Virus record (IMG/VR): IMGVR_UViG_3300031951_000297
Coordinates: 1-46,548 of that record
DNA length: 46,548 nt
Direction: 5' to 3' (one strand)
Source: a virus
The notes beneath the pieces are model-generated. The model was not told where the DNA came from. It searched no databases and saw only the letters and a program-made list of their open reading frames with translations. Within the stretch, counting starts at the first letter, position 1. Every line of letters begins with the position of its first letter. Below are positions 32,165 to 41,000 of this stretch, one piece after another. Made by a program: the position numbers and the translations under genes.

Positions 32165-35100
32165 TATTATTTGTTAATGTGAAACCAATATTGATTTGTT
32201 CTAAGGCCAATGTTGGTTGAATTAAAATCTTACCATTAAGCTCATTTGTTTCAAATGCTCTTGGGTTGTTATCTAATTCAATTCTGAAGTTAATGATACC
32301 TCTTTCGTTTCTGATATTAGATAATATCGGATTTACAAGGCTTTCAAACTGTCTACGAACTGTTTCATCATTTTGCTCGAATAACAAATTAACTGAAACG
32401 TCAGCCAACAACTGTCTGATATAGATCATCAATCTTCTAACATTGATTCTATCTAAAACTGTTTCTTCTATCTGAAGTGTTTTATTACCCCAAGTAGTAA
32501 CAATTCCAGCATCTCTCCACATACTATTGATACGTCCTGTGTACAAGTCATCTCTTTCGTCCTGTGTTGGATTTTTAACAACATCTACGAAGATACTACC
32601 ACCACGTCTTTTACCGCTAGGTGCGAACCAAACTCTTGAAATTCTATCATTCACGGCGTAGATGCGAGGCATATCAACACTTGCAGGAACATAAACGTAA
32701 GTATTGTTTTCCAAATCGTTATAGATACAATCATAAGCATATGTAGCGGCAAATGAAGTAGAATATAAACCATCTAATCTATCAGCCAAGAATTTAGCAC
32801 TGTAAGGAACGCCGTCCACATCCCTAGAAGGAGTATCAGCAATATAGAAAGCATCACAACGAACTTCCTCCAACATTTCAATCATTTCTTCAACCAAATT
32901 AGAGTTATCAAAAGTATTGATATTAGGAGTAACAACTAAGTTATATTTAACTGCTTCTGGGTTAGCTATCGCTCTAATACCTTTTAGGTAAGCATAGTAA
33001 TCAGAATTAATAACAGTTGAAACTTCGCCGTCGAAATCTTCTAAAACATAAGTATCAAAAGCGCTAGAAGCCAATCCTAAAATACCGTTAGTTCCATTTA
33101 CCACATATTGATCTCCATTACTTCTGTTACCAGTAGTCAATCTGTGAATATCCCATCCATCAAAGCCACCGTAGAAAGCCAAAGTAAACTTCCTAGCATT
33201 TAACTTAGCATATTGAGTACCTTCCAAATCAGCATCATTTCTGAATTCAGCGTTACCAACTTGGAAAGACAATGAACCTACACCGTCAACAGAAGCAGTT
33301 GTAGCATCAACGTCAAGGTGGAAACCATCCGTTGTACCTGTAAATGAAAGTACACCTGAACTTGGTTGACCGTGCCAATCAAATAAATCTTGATCGTAAC
33401 CATCATTACTATTTAAACCCAAGAATTCATAACGTACTTTATCGGTAGTTTCATAATTGGTTTTGTATTGAATAGTAGGTGCAACCGCGCAATCACCGTA
33501 ATCTACAACAGGGTATCCTTCGTAACCAGCAGGGAAAGCATCATAAACACAAGTTGCAGCTACATCTACACTTATATACATTGATTGTTGTGGATAAATA
33601 TCGTTAAGAGCTTTACCACCAATCAATCTTGCAATATAATTATTGCTCTGAACATCCAAAGAACAGTTAGCAAATTGCTCCAATATTACAGGGTTCTTAT
33701 CTGTATCGTTATAACTTCTTACCAATACATCAAACAATCTTCTATCAGGACGAATGTTTGTGATACTAATTTTAATATATCTATTAGAAGAATCACCATC
33801 GCCTAATGTTAAGAACTTAAACAATCTAACAACTTTATTACCACGTAATTCAGATACAATATATGGGGTTTCTGCACCACGATATTCTTGCTTGTAATTC
33901 CATAAAGTAGTGTTATGGCAAATTGTAGGCTTGATGCAGTGGATTTTATTCAAAGCCACCATGTTATCAAACATTTTCTGATACAATTCAGAAATGAACA
34001 ATGGAGAATCACTCTCACAGCAATTTGCTCTTACACCAAAAACTTTATTGATATAATTTTTCTTTCTTGTATCCAATGATACAATATAAGAAAATTCAGC
34101 ACCGCTAGTATCAGTTCCAGTTAATCTGAAATCATCATATGGCTTAATCATTTGGCCAGCAACTAATGGCTCAATTAAAATATTAGTGTTCTTAACTCTA
34201 AACTCTAACTCTTCATTTCCATTATATGAACCAACACTTCTTAAACCACAAACAATCTGATTTTCGAATTCAGCAAGAGCAATTGCAGTTAATTCAGTTG
34301 CGCTACCACTTAATTGAATGGTAACAATACCAGAAGGAATCTGAATTTCAGTGGTGCTGCTTCCTGATTGGAATACAGGAGTATTAATTACAGTTGTACC
34401 AGTAACAATGGTATAACCAGTACCGTTAATTCCATTGCAATCGTATTCTACTAAATTAGAACCTAATTCGCAAATTTTGTATAGAGTACCGTTTAAAATG
34501 TCGCCGTTAGGTAAAGTAATTGTACCATTTTGAATGGTGATGCTTTCATCGGCATTATGTGTTATTGTACCACCTTTAATCACTATCAAACCAGCGCTAA
34601 CAGGTTGTACTTCACTTGAATTTTGATCGACAATTACAATTGGAGTAGTAACTGTGATATTCAAAGTAGAGCCAATTGTTTGTGTTCCAACACCAAACTG
34701 AACAGAGCAAGTTTCAGTGATTGAACTTTGATAAACATATCCACCTTGGGTTGTTACACCAGTAAGACAAATATATTGATCATCTCTACCAGTAACAACA
34801 GCATCAAATCTGCTGCTATAAAAATTACCGTCACAGTTAGATACAAAACCATCTAAACTAGTGTAAGATAAAGTAGTACCAGTAGATACGTTATAACCAC
34901 CTAATGTATCAGCAGTTAAAAACCCTGCATCGAACATATCTTGTAAGGTGGAATTGCTAAAACTACCTGATGTTAATACACCATTAGCATATTGGATTTC
35001 GCCTGTGAAATTGCTAACAGCTCCTTCAGTAATAGTATTGGTATCAACACTACCACCAACGGTAATGCCCCAAAGATCACCTGCATCGTATCCAGATAAC

Positions 35101-35393
35101 CCCAATACCCTACAAACATACATTTCATTTGATTCTTGTAGGAATTGTTTTGCCGTATATGCCCCTTGGAATTTTAATTGATTCGTATTTTTGTATTTAC
35201 AAGGATTCAATGAACCGAATTTAGCAGAAAATTCGTTATAGTTAGAAACCCTTGTTATATCAAAAGCCGAACCGTATTCAAATTCACCCATAATCATCAA
35301 TTTGGTTAAAGCAAATTGACGTTGTGTTGTAAAACTTAAATCACGCTCGGTAAAATTAACAGAAGGTGAAACTCTTATTCTATTATTTGCCAT
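32142..35393 (-). CDS. 18: Tail sheath protein, T4 gp18-like, with large insertion
   Basis: 1083 residues against 659 in T4 gp18. Family core is clear at both ends. The N-terminal strand is INSPSV-like (RVSPSVNFTERDLSFTT). The C-terminal third contains WGNKTLQIEETVLDRINVRR, LMIYIRQLLADVSVNLLFEQ and FRIELDNN, the region that forms the contractile mesh. Residues roughly 110-390 are an extra beta-rich, Thr/Ser/Gly-rich domain (for example TITHNADESITIQNGTIT) expected to face outward. The sheath contracts to drive the tube through the envelope. One KTGGACGGCG copy lies at 32810. Confidence 0.9.
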   Translation of the reverse strand: MANNRIRVSPSVNFTERDLSFTTQRQFALTKLMIMGEFEYGSAFDITRVSNYNEFSAKFGSLNPCKYKNTNQLKFQGAYTAKQFLQESNEMYVCRVLGLSGYDAGDLWGITVGGSVDTNTITEGAVSNFTGEIQYANGVLTSGSFSNSTLQDMFDAGFLTADTLGGYNVSTGTTLSYTSLDGFVSNCDGNFYSSRFDAVVTGRDDQYICLTGVTTQGGYVYQSSITETCSVQFGVGTQTIGSTLNITVTTPIVIVDQNSSEVQPVSAGLIVIKGGTITHNADESITIQNGTITLPNGDILNGTLYKICELGSNLVEYDCNGINGTGYTIVTGTTVINTPVFQSGSSTTEIQIPSGIVTIQLSGSATELTAIALAEFENQIVCGLRSVGSYNGNEELEFRVKNTNILIEPLVAGQMIKPYDDFRLTGTDTSGAEFSYIVSLDTRKKNYINKVFGVRANCCESDSPLFISELYQKMFDNMVALNKIHCIKPTICHNTTLWNYKQEYRGAETPYIVSELRGNKVVRLFKFLTLGDGDSSNRYIKISITNIRPDRRLFDVLVRSYNDTDKNPVILEQFANCSLDVQSNNYIARLIGGKALNDIYPQQSMYISVDVAATCVYDAFPAGYEGYPVVDYGDCAVAPTIQYKTNYETTDKVRYEFLGLNSNDGYDQDLFDWHGQPSSGVLSFTGTTDGFHLDVDATTASVDGVGSLSFQVGNAEFRNDADLEGTQYAKLNARKFTLAFYGGFDGWDIHRLTTGNRSNGDQYVVNGTNGILGLASSAFDTYVLEDFDGEVSTVINSDYYAYLKGIRAIANPEAVKYNLVVTPNINTFDNSNLVEEMIEMLEEVRCDAFYIADTPSRDVDGVPYSAKFLADRLDGLYSTSFAATYAYDCIYNDLENNTYVYVPASVDMPRIYAVNDRISRVWFAPSGKRRGGSIFVDVVKNPTQDERDDLYTGRINSMWRDAGIVTTWGNKTLQIEETVLDRINVRRLMIYIRQLLADVSVNLLFEQNDETVRRQFESLVNPILSNIRNERGIINFRIELDNNPRAFETNELNGKILIQPTLALEQINIGFTLTNNSASFDNV
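32810..32819 (-). repeat. Dispersed motif KTGGACGGCG, site 11
   Basis: Sense in the sheath gene; encodes V-D-G-V. Confidence 0.85.
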
Positions 35394-35410
35394 TATTATT
35401 TTGATTTTTA

Positions 35411-35418
35411 TATAAATA
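35411..35418 (-). promoter_or_regulatory. Late-promoter-like TATTTATA element before sheath gene
   Basis: Minus-strand TATTTATATAAAAATC, ending 17 nt before the sheath ATG. The downstream string TATAAAAATCAAAA is shared with the gp25-like gene. Confidence 0.5.
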
Positions 35419-35439
35419 TGTCTTATATTTGTGAATTAA

Positions 35440-36525
35440 TCATAAACTTTCGCCACATAGTCTTATTTGAACTGTTTTCGTAATTGATTTATTATAAACT
35501 AATTTTAAAATGTCACCTATATTAATATTAAAAGGTATAGTTACAGGAACATTATTCACAAAATAACTTACATTATTTCCAGTATTCGATTGATTATCAT
35601 ATGTTACATTGAAGTCAAAAGTCATTTTATATTCGATAGTTTTATTTGATTTTTTATTCAAATTAAAAACCAAACATTTACTACAAGAATCAAATCCCCC
35701 AACCGTTTCTATCCTACAAGGAGAATCATTTTTAGGCTCATCTCCTTTTATATCCATCTTAATTGAATTGAACGATCGTTTTATAACATAATCGTTTTCA
35801 CCTATTATGAATGCCTGCATATCTATCACATACATACTTCTATAATATCTTCTTTCTTCTATCTCTCTTTTATGGCTTTCCGATATATCATTTAGTTTAA
35901 TTTCCATATTATGTCCAAAGACATTAATAGTGGGTGTGGTATTTCTCTTAAATAAATTTAAAATCAATTCGTTAAACTTATTTATTTCCCGTAGACTATT
36001 GGAGAATAAATTAATTTTATATTGTAAATCGACATAAGTGGGTTCAGAAACCTCAACGTATTCATATATTGTTTGCCCATTAATTACTTTGGGGATACGA
36101 TATAATGGGAATGTAATATTTACTGGTAATACACCATTTATAGTATTAAGGTAAGTACCCTTTTTTGCAGGGCTTTCCTTTGTTATAGTTATAATTGGTA
36201 ATGGATGTTGACTTTCGCCGTCCAAATTACCCCAAGTCTGGATTAATTCAGATAATCTTTGATTAGTGAATAAATAAACAGGTACTTTTTTACCATCTAA
36301 TTCGAAATTAAAATTATCTACCCAAGTTTTAAATGAATTATCCAAATCAGTTATGTCTATTTTTTTAGGGACAAACAATTGATCTTTTACAACCTCTTGG
36401 GTTATAATTTCTGTAACAAGTTCATTATTTTCAACTAATTGTTGCTTAGGCACATTAGGCAAGTCAACCGCCTTATCTGCATAATTACTAGGCTTCTTTA
36501 TTATTATTGACTTAGGTGGTTGCAT
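35440..36525 (-). CDS. Probable connector or tail-completion protein
   Basis: 361 residues, not firmly recognised. Beginning after a disordered N terminus (1-60), it shows an alpha/beta domain with PLPIITITKE, GVLPVNITFPLYRIP, YVDLQYKINLFSNSLREINK and a closing RYYRSMYVIDMQAFII. This plan resembles tail terminator or neck-type proteins upstream of sheath genes. The C-terminal part (from about 270) has three Cys, KSNKTIEYKMTFDFNVTYDN and a short beta domain. Placement between the DNRLRE-like protein and sheath genes, 1 base from the former, supports a virion role. The specific role is inference. Confidence 0.6.
   Translation of the reverse strand: MQPPKSIIIKKPSNYADKAVDLPNVPKQQLVENNELVTEIITQEVVKDQLFVPKKIDITDLDNSFKTWVDNFNFELDGKKVPVYLFTNQRLSELIQTWGNLDGESQHPLPIITITKESPAKKGTYLNTINGVLPVNITFPLYRIPKVINGQTIYEYVEVSEPTYVDLQYKINLFSNSLREINKFNELILNLFKRNTTPTINVFGHNMEIKLNDISESHKREIEERRYYRSMYVIDMQAFIIGENDYVIKRSFNSIKMDIKGDEPKNDSPCRIETVGGFDSCSKCLVFNLNKKSNKTIEYKMTFDFNVTYDNQSNTGNNVSYFVNNVPVTIPFNINIGDILKLVYNKSITKTVQIRLCGESL
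36216..36225 (-). repeat. Dispersed motif KTGGACGGCG, site 12
   Basis: Sense in the connector-like gene; encodes L-D-G-E. Confidence 0.85.
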
Positions 36526-37914
36526 TTAAAAGAATATTTGGTTTGTTATTACATTGAATTTAATTTTGTTTTCGTAAGTCTTAACTGTTTGTTTGTTTAC
36601 GACTTTAAAATCAATGATGTATGTTTGTGGTATCATCCAACTAGTATCCAGCAGAAACCAATTTTCACAGACACCTCTATTCACAGGCATCCAATCTATA
36701 ATAGTTACTTCATCATAATTACCTTCTTTTAAATACACTTTATAGAATACATTATCTACTGAAATTGATTTTGTGGGGTTGGACGGCGATTTTATATCTA
36801 CGAAAATTTTACGGACATCCCCTTGCTTAATAATCTCATCTCTCTGTATCCCCCTAAAAGAAAAATGGAAATTAGTTACAGGTACAGGTGTATTATAACC
36901 GAATCCATAATAATCACTAGCAGGTAATATATTGAATTTAAAGGATTGATTTGGTAGACTTTTTCCATTTATAGAAATTGCCGTCCAAACATCCTTCCAA
37001 GCATAACATTTATCTATATTTGCAGAATCAATTTCGAACTCAACGTAGTAAATACCTAAATCCTGACAAGTACCTGTTAAAGTGAATTGCAAAGCATTAG
37101 TTTCATCGTATATATTAACTATTGGGTTTTCATCTAATTTTACAGGTTCGCCGTCCACCGTCGCATACAAATATAACCTATTCAACTTATCTAAATAAAA
37201 CTTAGCCCTATCATCATAGATAGCATTAACATATTCAGTTTCTAAATAAGGCTCATAAAAAGTATTCGTTTCTTTACCAAAGAAAACAACATGATTCTCT
37301 GTATCATTTAATTCCCTCTCCAAATCATAATGGAAAGCTAAACCAAAACCATAGTTAGGAACATCATTCAAAATTAAATCATTCACTATATCTGTAACAT
37401 CCATCCTCAAATCTAAACTGTTACAATTAACCTCCTGACATAACAAATAAGTAGGTGTACTGTATAATGAATCAAACACGCCTTCTTCTGACCAAGTAGT
37501 ACCTGATTGAGCGTAAAACCAGTTGGACGGCGATTTATCTACCGTGCAATTTAATTCAGCAAAAGAAGTACACCCCTGCGCACAAGAATTACTAACCCCA
37601 CAACCTTCATCCCAAGGTTGATCCAATCTAAACAAACAGATGTTATAGCTATTAGGCATACAAGCATTAGCCTTCTGGGTAAAACCACTGTGCTTAAAAT
37701 TCAAATAATGTTTAACAGTAGTTAAATCACCTAATTCACAATTCAAAAATTGATTTTTCAATTCAATCACATCGAACTGAAACAAATACCTTGAAAAATT
37801 AGGATTACTTACTCCACCACCGTAAAATAAATCAACGATAGGTAAATTGCCATAATTAAATTCTGATTTATATGTTATAGTGTTATCCTTGGAAAAGTAG
37901 GTCCTTTTATACAT
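36526..37914 (-). CDS. Virion protein with DNRLRE/carbohydrate-binding-like domain
   Basis: 462 residues. The first 230 match the pattern of DNRLRE (disaggregatase-related) beta-sandwich domains. These are FQFDVIELKN, ICLFRLDQPWDEGCGVSNSC, NWFYAQSGTTWSEEGVFDS, LRMDVTDIVNDLI and NYGFGLAFHYDLE, then FFGKETNTFYEPYLETEY. Such domains bind carbohydrate or mediate adhesion at cell surfaces. The remaining 230 residues look like two further beta domains. It carries 13 Cys, unusual for this phage. It could be a neck whisker, fibre or host-binding protein. It is the first gene of the sheath-proximal cluster and has its own late-promoter-like element. It carries three exact and one near copy of the dispersed motif. 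Confidence 0.65.
   Translation of the reverse strand: MYKRTYFSKDNTITYKSEFNYGNLPIVDLFYGGGVSNPNFSRYLFQFDVIELKNQFLNCELGDLTTVKHYLNFKHSGFTQKANACMPNSYNICLFRLDQPWDEGCGVSNSCAQGCTSFAELNCTVDKSPSNWFYAQSGTTWSEEGVFDSLYSTPTYLLCQEVNCNSLDLRMDVTDIVNDLILNDVPNYGFGLAFHYDLERELNDTENHVVFFGKETNTFYEPYLETEYVNAIYDDRAKFYLDKLNRLYLYATVDGEPVKLDENPIVNIYDETNALQFTLTGTCQDLGIYYVEFEIDSANIDKCYAWKDVWTAISINGKSLPNQSFKFNILPASDYYGFGYNTPVPVTNFHFSFRGIQRDEIIKQGDVRKIFVDIKSPSNPTKSISVDNVFYKVYLKEGNYDEVTIIDWMPVNRGVCENWFLLDTSWMIPQTYIIDFKVVNKQTVKTYENKIKFNVITNQIFF
36779..36788 (+). repeat. Dispersed motif KTGGACGGCG, site 13
   Basis: Antisense in the DNRLRE-like gene; encodes S-P-S-N. Confidence 0.85.
37149..37158 (-). repeat. Dispersed motif KTGGACGGCG, site 14
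   Basis: Sense in the DNRLRE-like gene; encodes V-D-G-E. Confidence 0.85.
37523..37532 (+). repeat. Dispersed motif KTGGACGGCG, site 15
   Basis: Antisense in the DNRLRE-like gene; encodes S-P-S-N. Confidence 0.85.
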
Positions 37915-37931
37915 TGGAAAATATTTTTTTA

Positions 37932-37939
37932 AATAAATA
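37932..37939 (-). promoter_or_regulatory. Late-promoter-like TATTTATT element
   Basis: Minus-strand TATTTATTTAAAAAAATA, ending 17 nt before the DNRLRE-like gene ATG. Confidence 0.45.
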
Positions 37940-37957
37940 TAAAAAATCTAAACTCTT

Positions 37958-37985
37958 TGGAAAAAATACCGTACATTTGCAGCAC
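37958..37985 (+). promoter_or_regulatory. Promoter of primase-helicase gene, related to ssb promoter
   Basis: TACATTTG (37972-37979) fits the Bacteroidetes -7 element TAnnTTTG. The context AAATACC-N-TAnn-TTTGCA is shared with the ssb promoter. A -33 TTTG lies at only 12 nt upstream, so the -33 part is weak. The leader to ATG 38015 is about 35 nt. Confidence 0.6.
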
Positions 37986-38014
37986 TGTTTAACTTCTAAC
38001 AAGAATAACAAAAT

Positions 38015-41000
38015 ATGATTTCATTCTTTAAAAAAGTAGATCGCACTGCGATACCTGACAATTCTGTAAATTTAGACGATGTTTTTAACGAAATTAAAAA
38101 CCCTGAATTCAAAAAACTAATCGAATTAGCTAGAAAAAGCGGCAAAAGTACGCCAACCAATTTCAACAGTGGAACTTATTATTTAGACTATGATGAATAT
38201 CATAAAATACTCAAATACGATTATATCGTAAAAGAGTTAAATGATATTATCGACAACACCTTATTAGATGTAGTATATTACTCTGAAAGATTATCTGCTC
38301 AAGACATTAAAAAATCCCTAACCAACTTAGGGGTTAAGTATTCCGATTGCGTAAAAATCGAGGACTTCTATTCATTCTTTGAATACAAGAATTATAATGT
38401 AGCTTTCATTTGCTTAGTCTGGGGCGGATTTGATACTATTAAACAAGAGAAGACAGGCCAAAAAGGTGAATTTAAAGTCACCATCAGAAACATGTATAAC
38501 TTTATTAAATCAGCAAAAACTCCAGTAGTTACTTGGAACGCTGACTTTGATAATAAAAGGTCACTTAAAAATATCAAAAGCCTTTCTGGATACATCTATA
38601 TGGATGTAGATGATTTCAGTGTTATCAGCCAAGCAGAGGTTCGTAGAATCTTAACAGATAATGCCTTAGACTTCGTAAAAGCTGTTTGGGATTCATTTGG
38701 CGGCAACGGTATCGGTTTCTTGGTTAAAGTAGATAACCTGACCGTAGACAATTTCAAATGGACATGGACATCTGTTGTTAAAAAGTTCGATGGAATCAAT
38801 ATCAAAATTGATAAGGCCACAAAAGATATTACCAGAATCAATGTTTTATCGTACGATGAAAATATATTCATCAGGGAAAACTGTAATAGTATTTTAGCAA
38901 TAGAAGAAAAGCCACAAGATCAACTTTCAATAAAAGTATCCCCGCTAACAGACGAGTTTAAAAATGATGTTTTAGAGCAAAGTGTATCTAACCTATACTT
39001 TGATGAATCTTTTTTTAATACTTATGAAGATAGATTAGCTTATAGATTTTACCAAGTGTTATTCTCAAAAACAAATCATATTGGGATAACATTAGATGAA
39101 ACCTTTGCTTTCCTATTAAAGTATGAGAAAGACTATCCGAACATTCTTAACAATAAGAAATATAGCCGAAACGAAATTTACAGTATTGGTAAGAACCAAT
39201 ATGATAGTTACGCCGATCAATTTGGTACAGTTACAGTAGAAACAAATCATCACCTTTCAAAGGATTATATTTTAGTAAACATTTACAAAGAATATTCTGG
39301 TGATGTTAAATTGAAGCTACACGACATATTAGAAAAAGCTATCTTAAAAGAAAGCAATGATATGCAAGCCGCTTTGGTTTATCTTATCTTAAACGCTAAG
39401 AGAACAGGTATCCTTATGAAGGATCTTAGTTCTTTTATTGAGAAAAAGTATGGTTACAATCCAGAGAATACTATTAAGATTAAGAAAATCTACACTAATT
39501 CAAAATATCCTTTTGGTATCGTAGCTAAATTGAAGCCAACTGTTATCCAAGAAAGAAGACAGAAGTTCATAGAGAAAGCAGAAGCAGAGAATAAAAAAGT
39601 AATCATATCTGAAAGCCTGAATTTTGCTGAACAAACAAAAATCGTAACAGAACTATTCAATAAGATTTTTGGTCAAACCAGACTTACAGATAAGAACATC
39701 ATATTCTTGGTAAAAACATATTTCAAGGAATGTAATTCCTTTGGGATTTCCCTTATAACTGCAAGAGAGTACTTAAATAGTAATGCTAACTTTCATTCTA
39801 TTGAACGGTACTCTAACCACTATGGAAATGATATATACGAAATGTATAAGGTGTTCTTTGGGTTGAGAATTATTACTTTAGTTGAAGATAAAAAAAAAAT
39901 TAATAATTTAAGTCAACTTAAAAACGATCAAAAACTAAGCGATATAAACCTATCGTTGGATGACAATACAATTTTGTGGGCTGATACAGGTATGGGTAAG
40001 ACTACTTGGGCCTGCACCGAAGTAGAAGGTAAAAAAATCATATTGGTTCCAACGATAGGTGCTCTTAAAAATATAGAACACAAATATAAAGCAGCTTCAT
40101 TCTATGAAACGAACAAAAATGTTTCAGAGAAAGATCAATTAATTGTATGCACATACTCTTCAGCTCCAACCCTATTCAAAACAATTAAGAGCTGGAAAGG
40201 TGGCTTGAAAGAGTATATTTTGATTGTCGACGAACAACATAATTTTGCAGTTTCATCTTCTAAAAATTATAGGAATAAAGAATTAAATTATGTTTTAGAT
40301 AACATTGATTCTTTTAAGAAGCGCATTTTTATGACAGGAACTTATTTTCCAGTTGAACACCCATCATTAAAAGAATTTAAAATTCATAGGGTTAAATGGG
40401 AAGATAAGAAAGTTAAGAATGCTACTGTGGTATTTTATGAAAATAAAATCAAAGCAATCGAAAGCCGTTTAGTCAGAGGTAAGAAAAATATCATTTATCT
40501 CCAAGACAAACGTATGGATAAAGAGTTAGGTAAGTTAATAACCCACCTTAAAAGTAATAATTGGGATAAAATCCATTTATTGAATTCCAACCAAAAGAAG
40601 GAGAACCATTTTAAGGATTTATTGACAACTGAATACCTACAAGAAGATGCTGAAATAATTATCACAACTTCAATCACAATTGAAGCTATCAACATTTTAA
40701 ATAAAGACGTTGAAACAATTCACTTCATGACATTTGAAAACCCTAGGCTGATGGAGCAGATGGTTAATAGAATGCGTGAAAAATTACCCAGCAACATTTT
40801 TATTTATAAGAAAATTAAAACAGATAAATTACAAATAGAAGAATCATTTAATGCTATTGCCAAACAAAAAGCAATAATATCTAATGCCGAATCTTTATTG
40901 AATTATTTGTCTAACCCAAAACAAAAGAAGATTAATAGCTACGATGAAGTTGCCGCTCAAAAGTTGTTTGCTAATCAAATTTTCGAGAACTCTTCTATTT

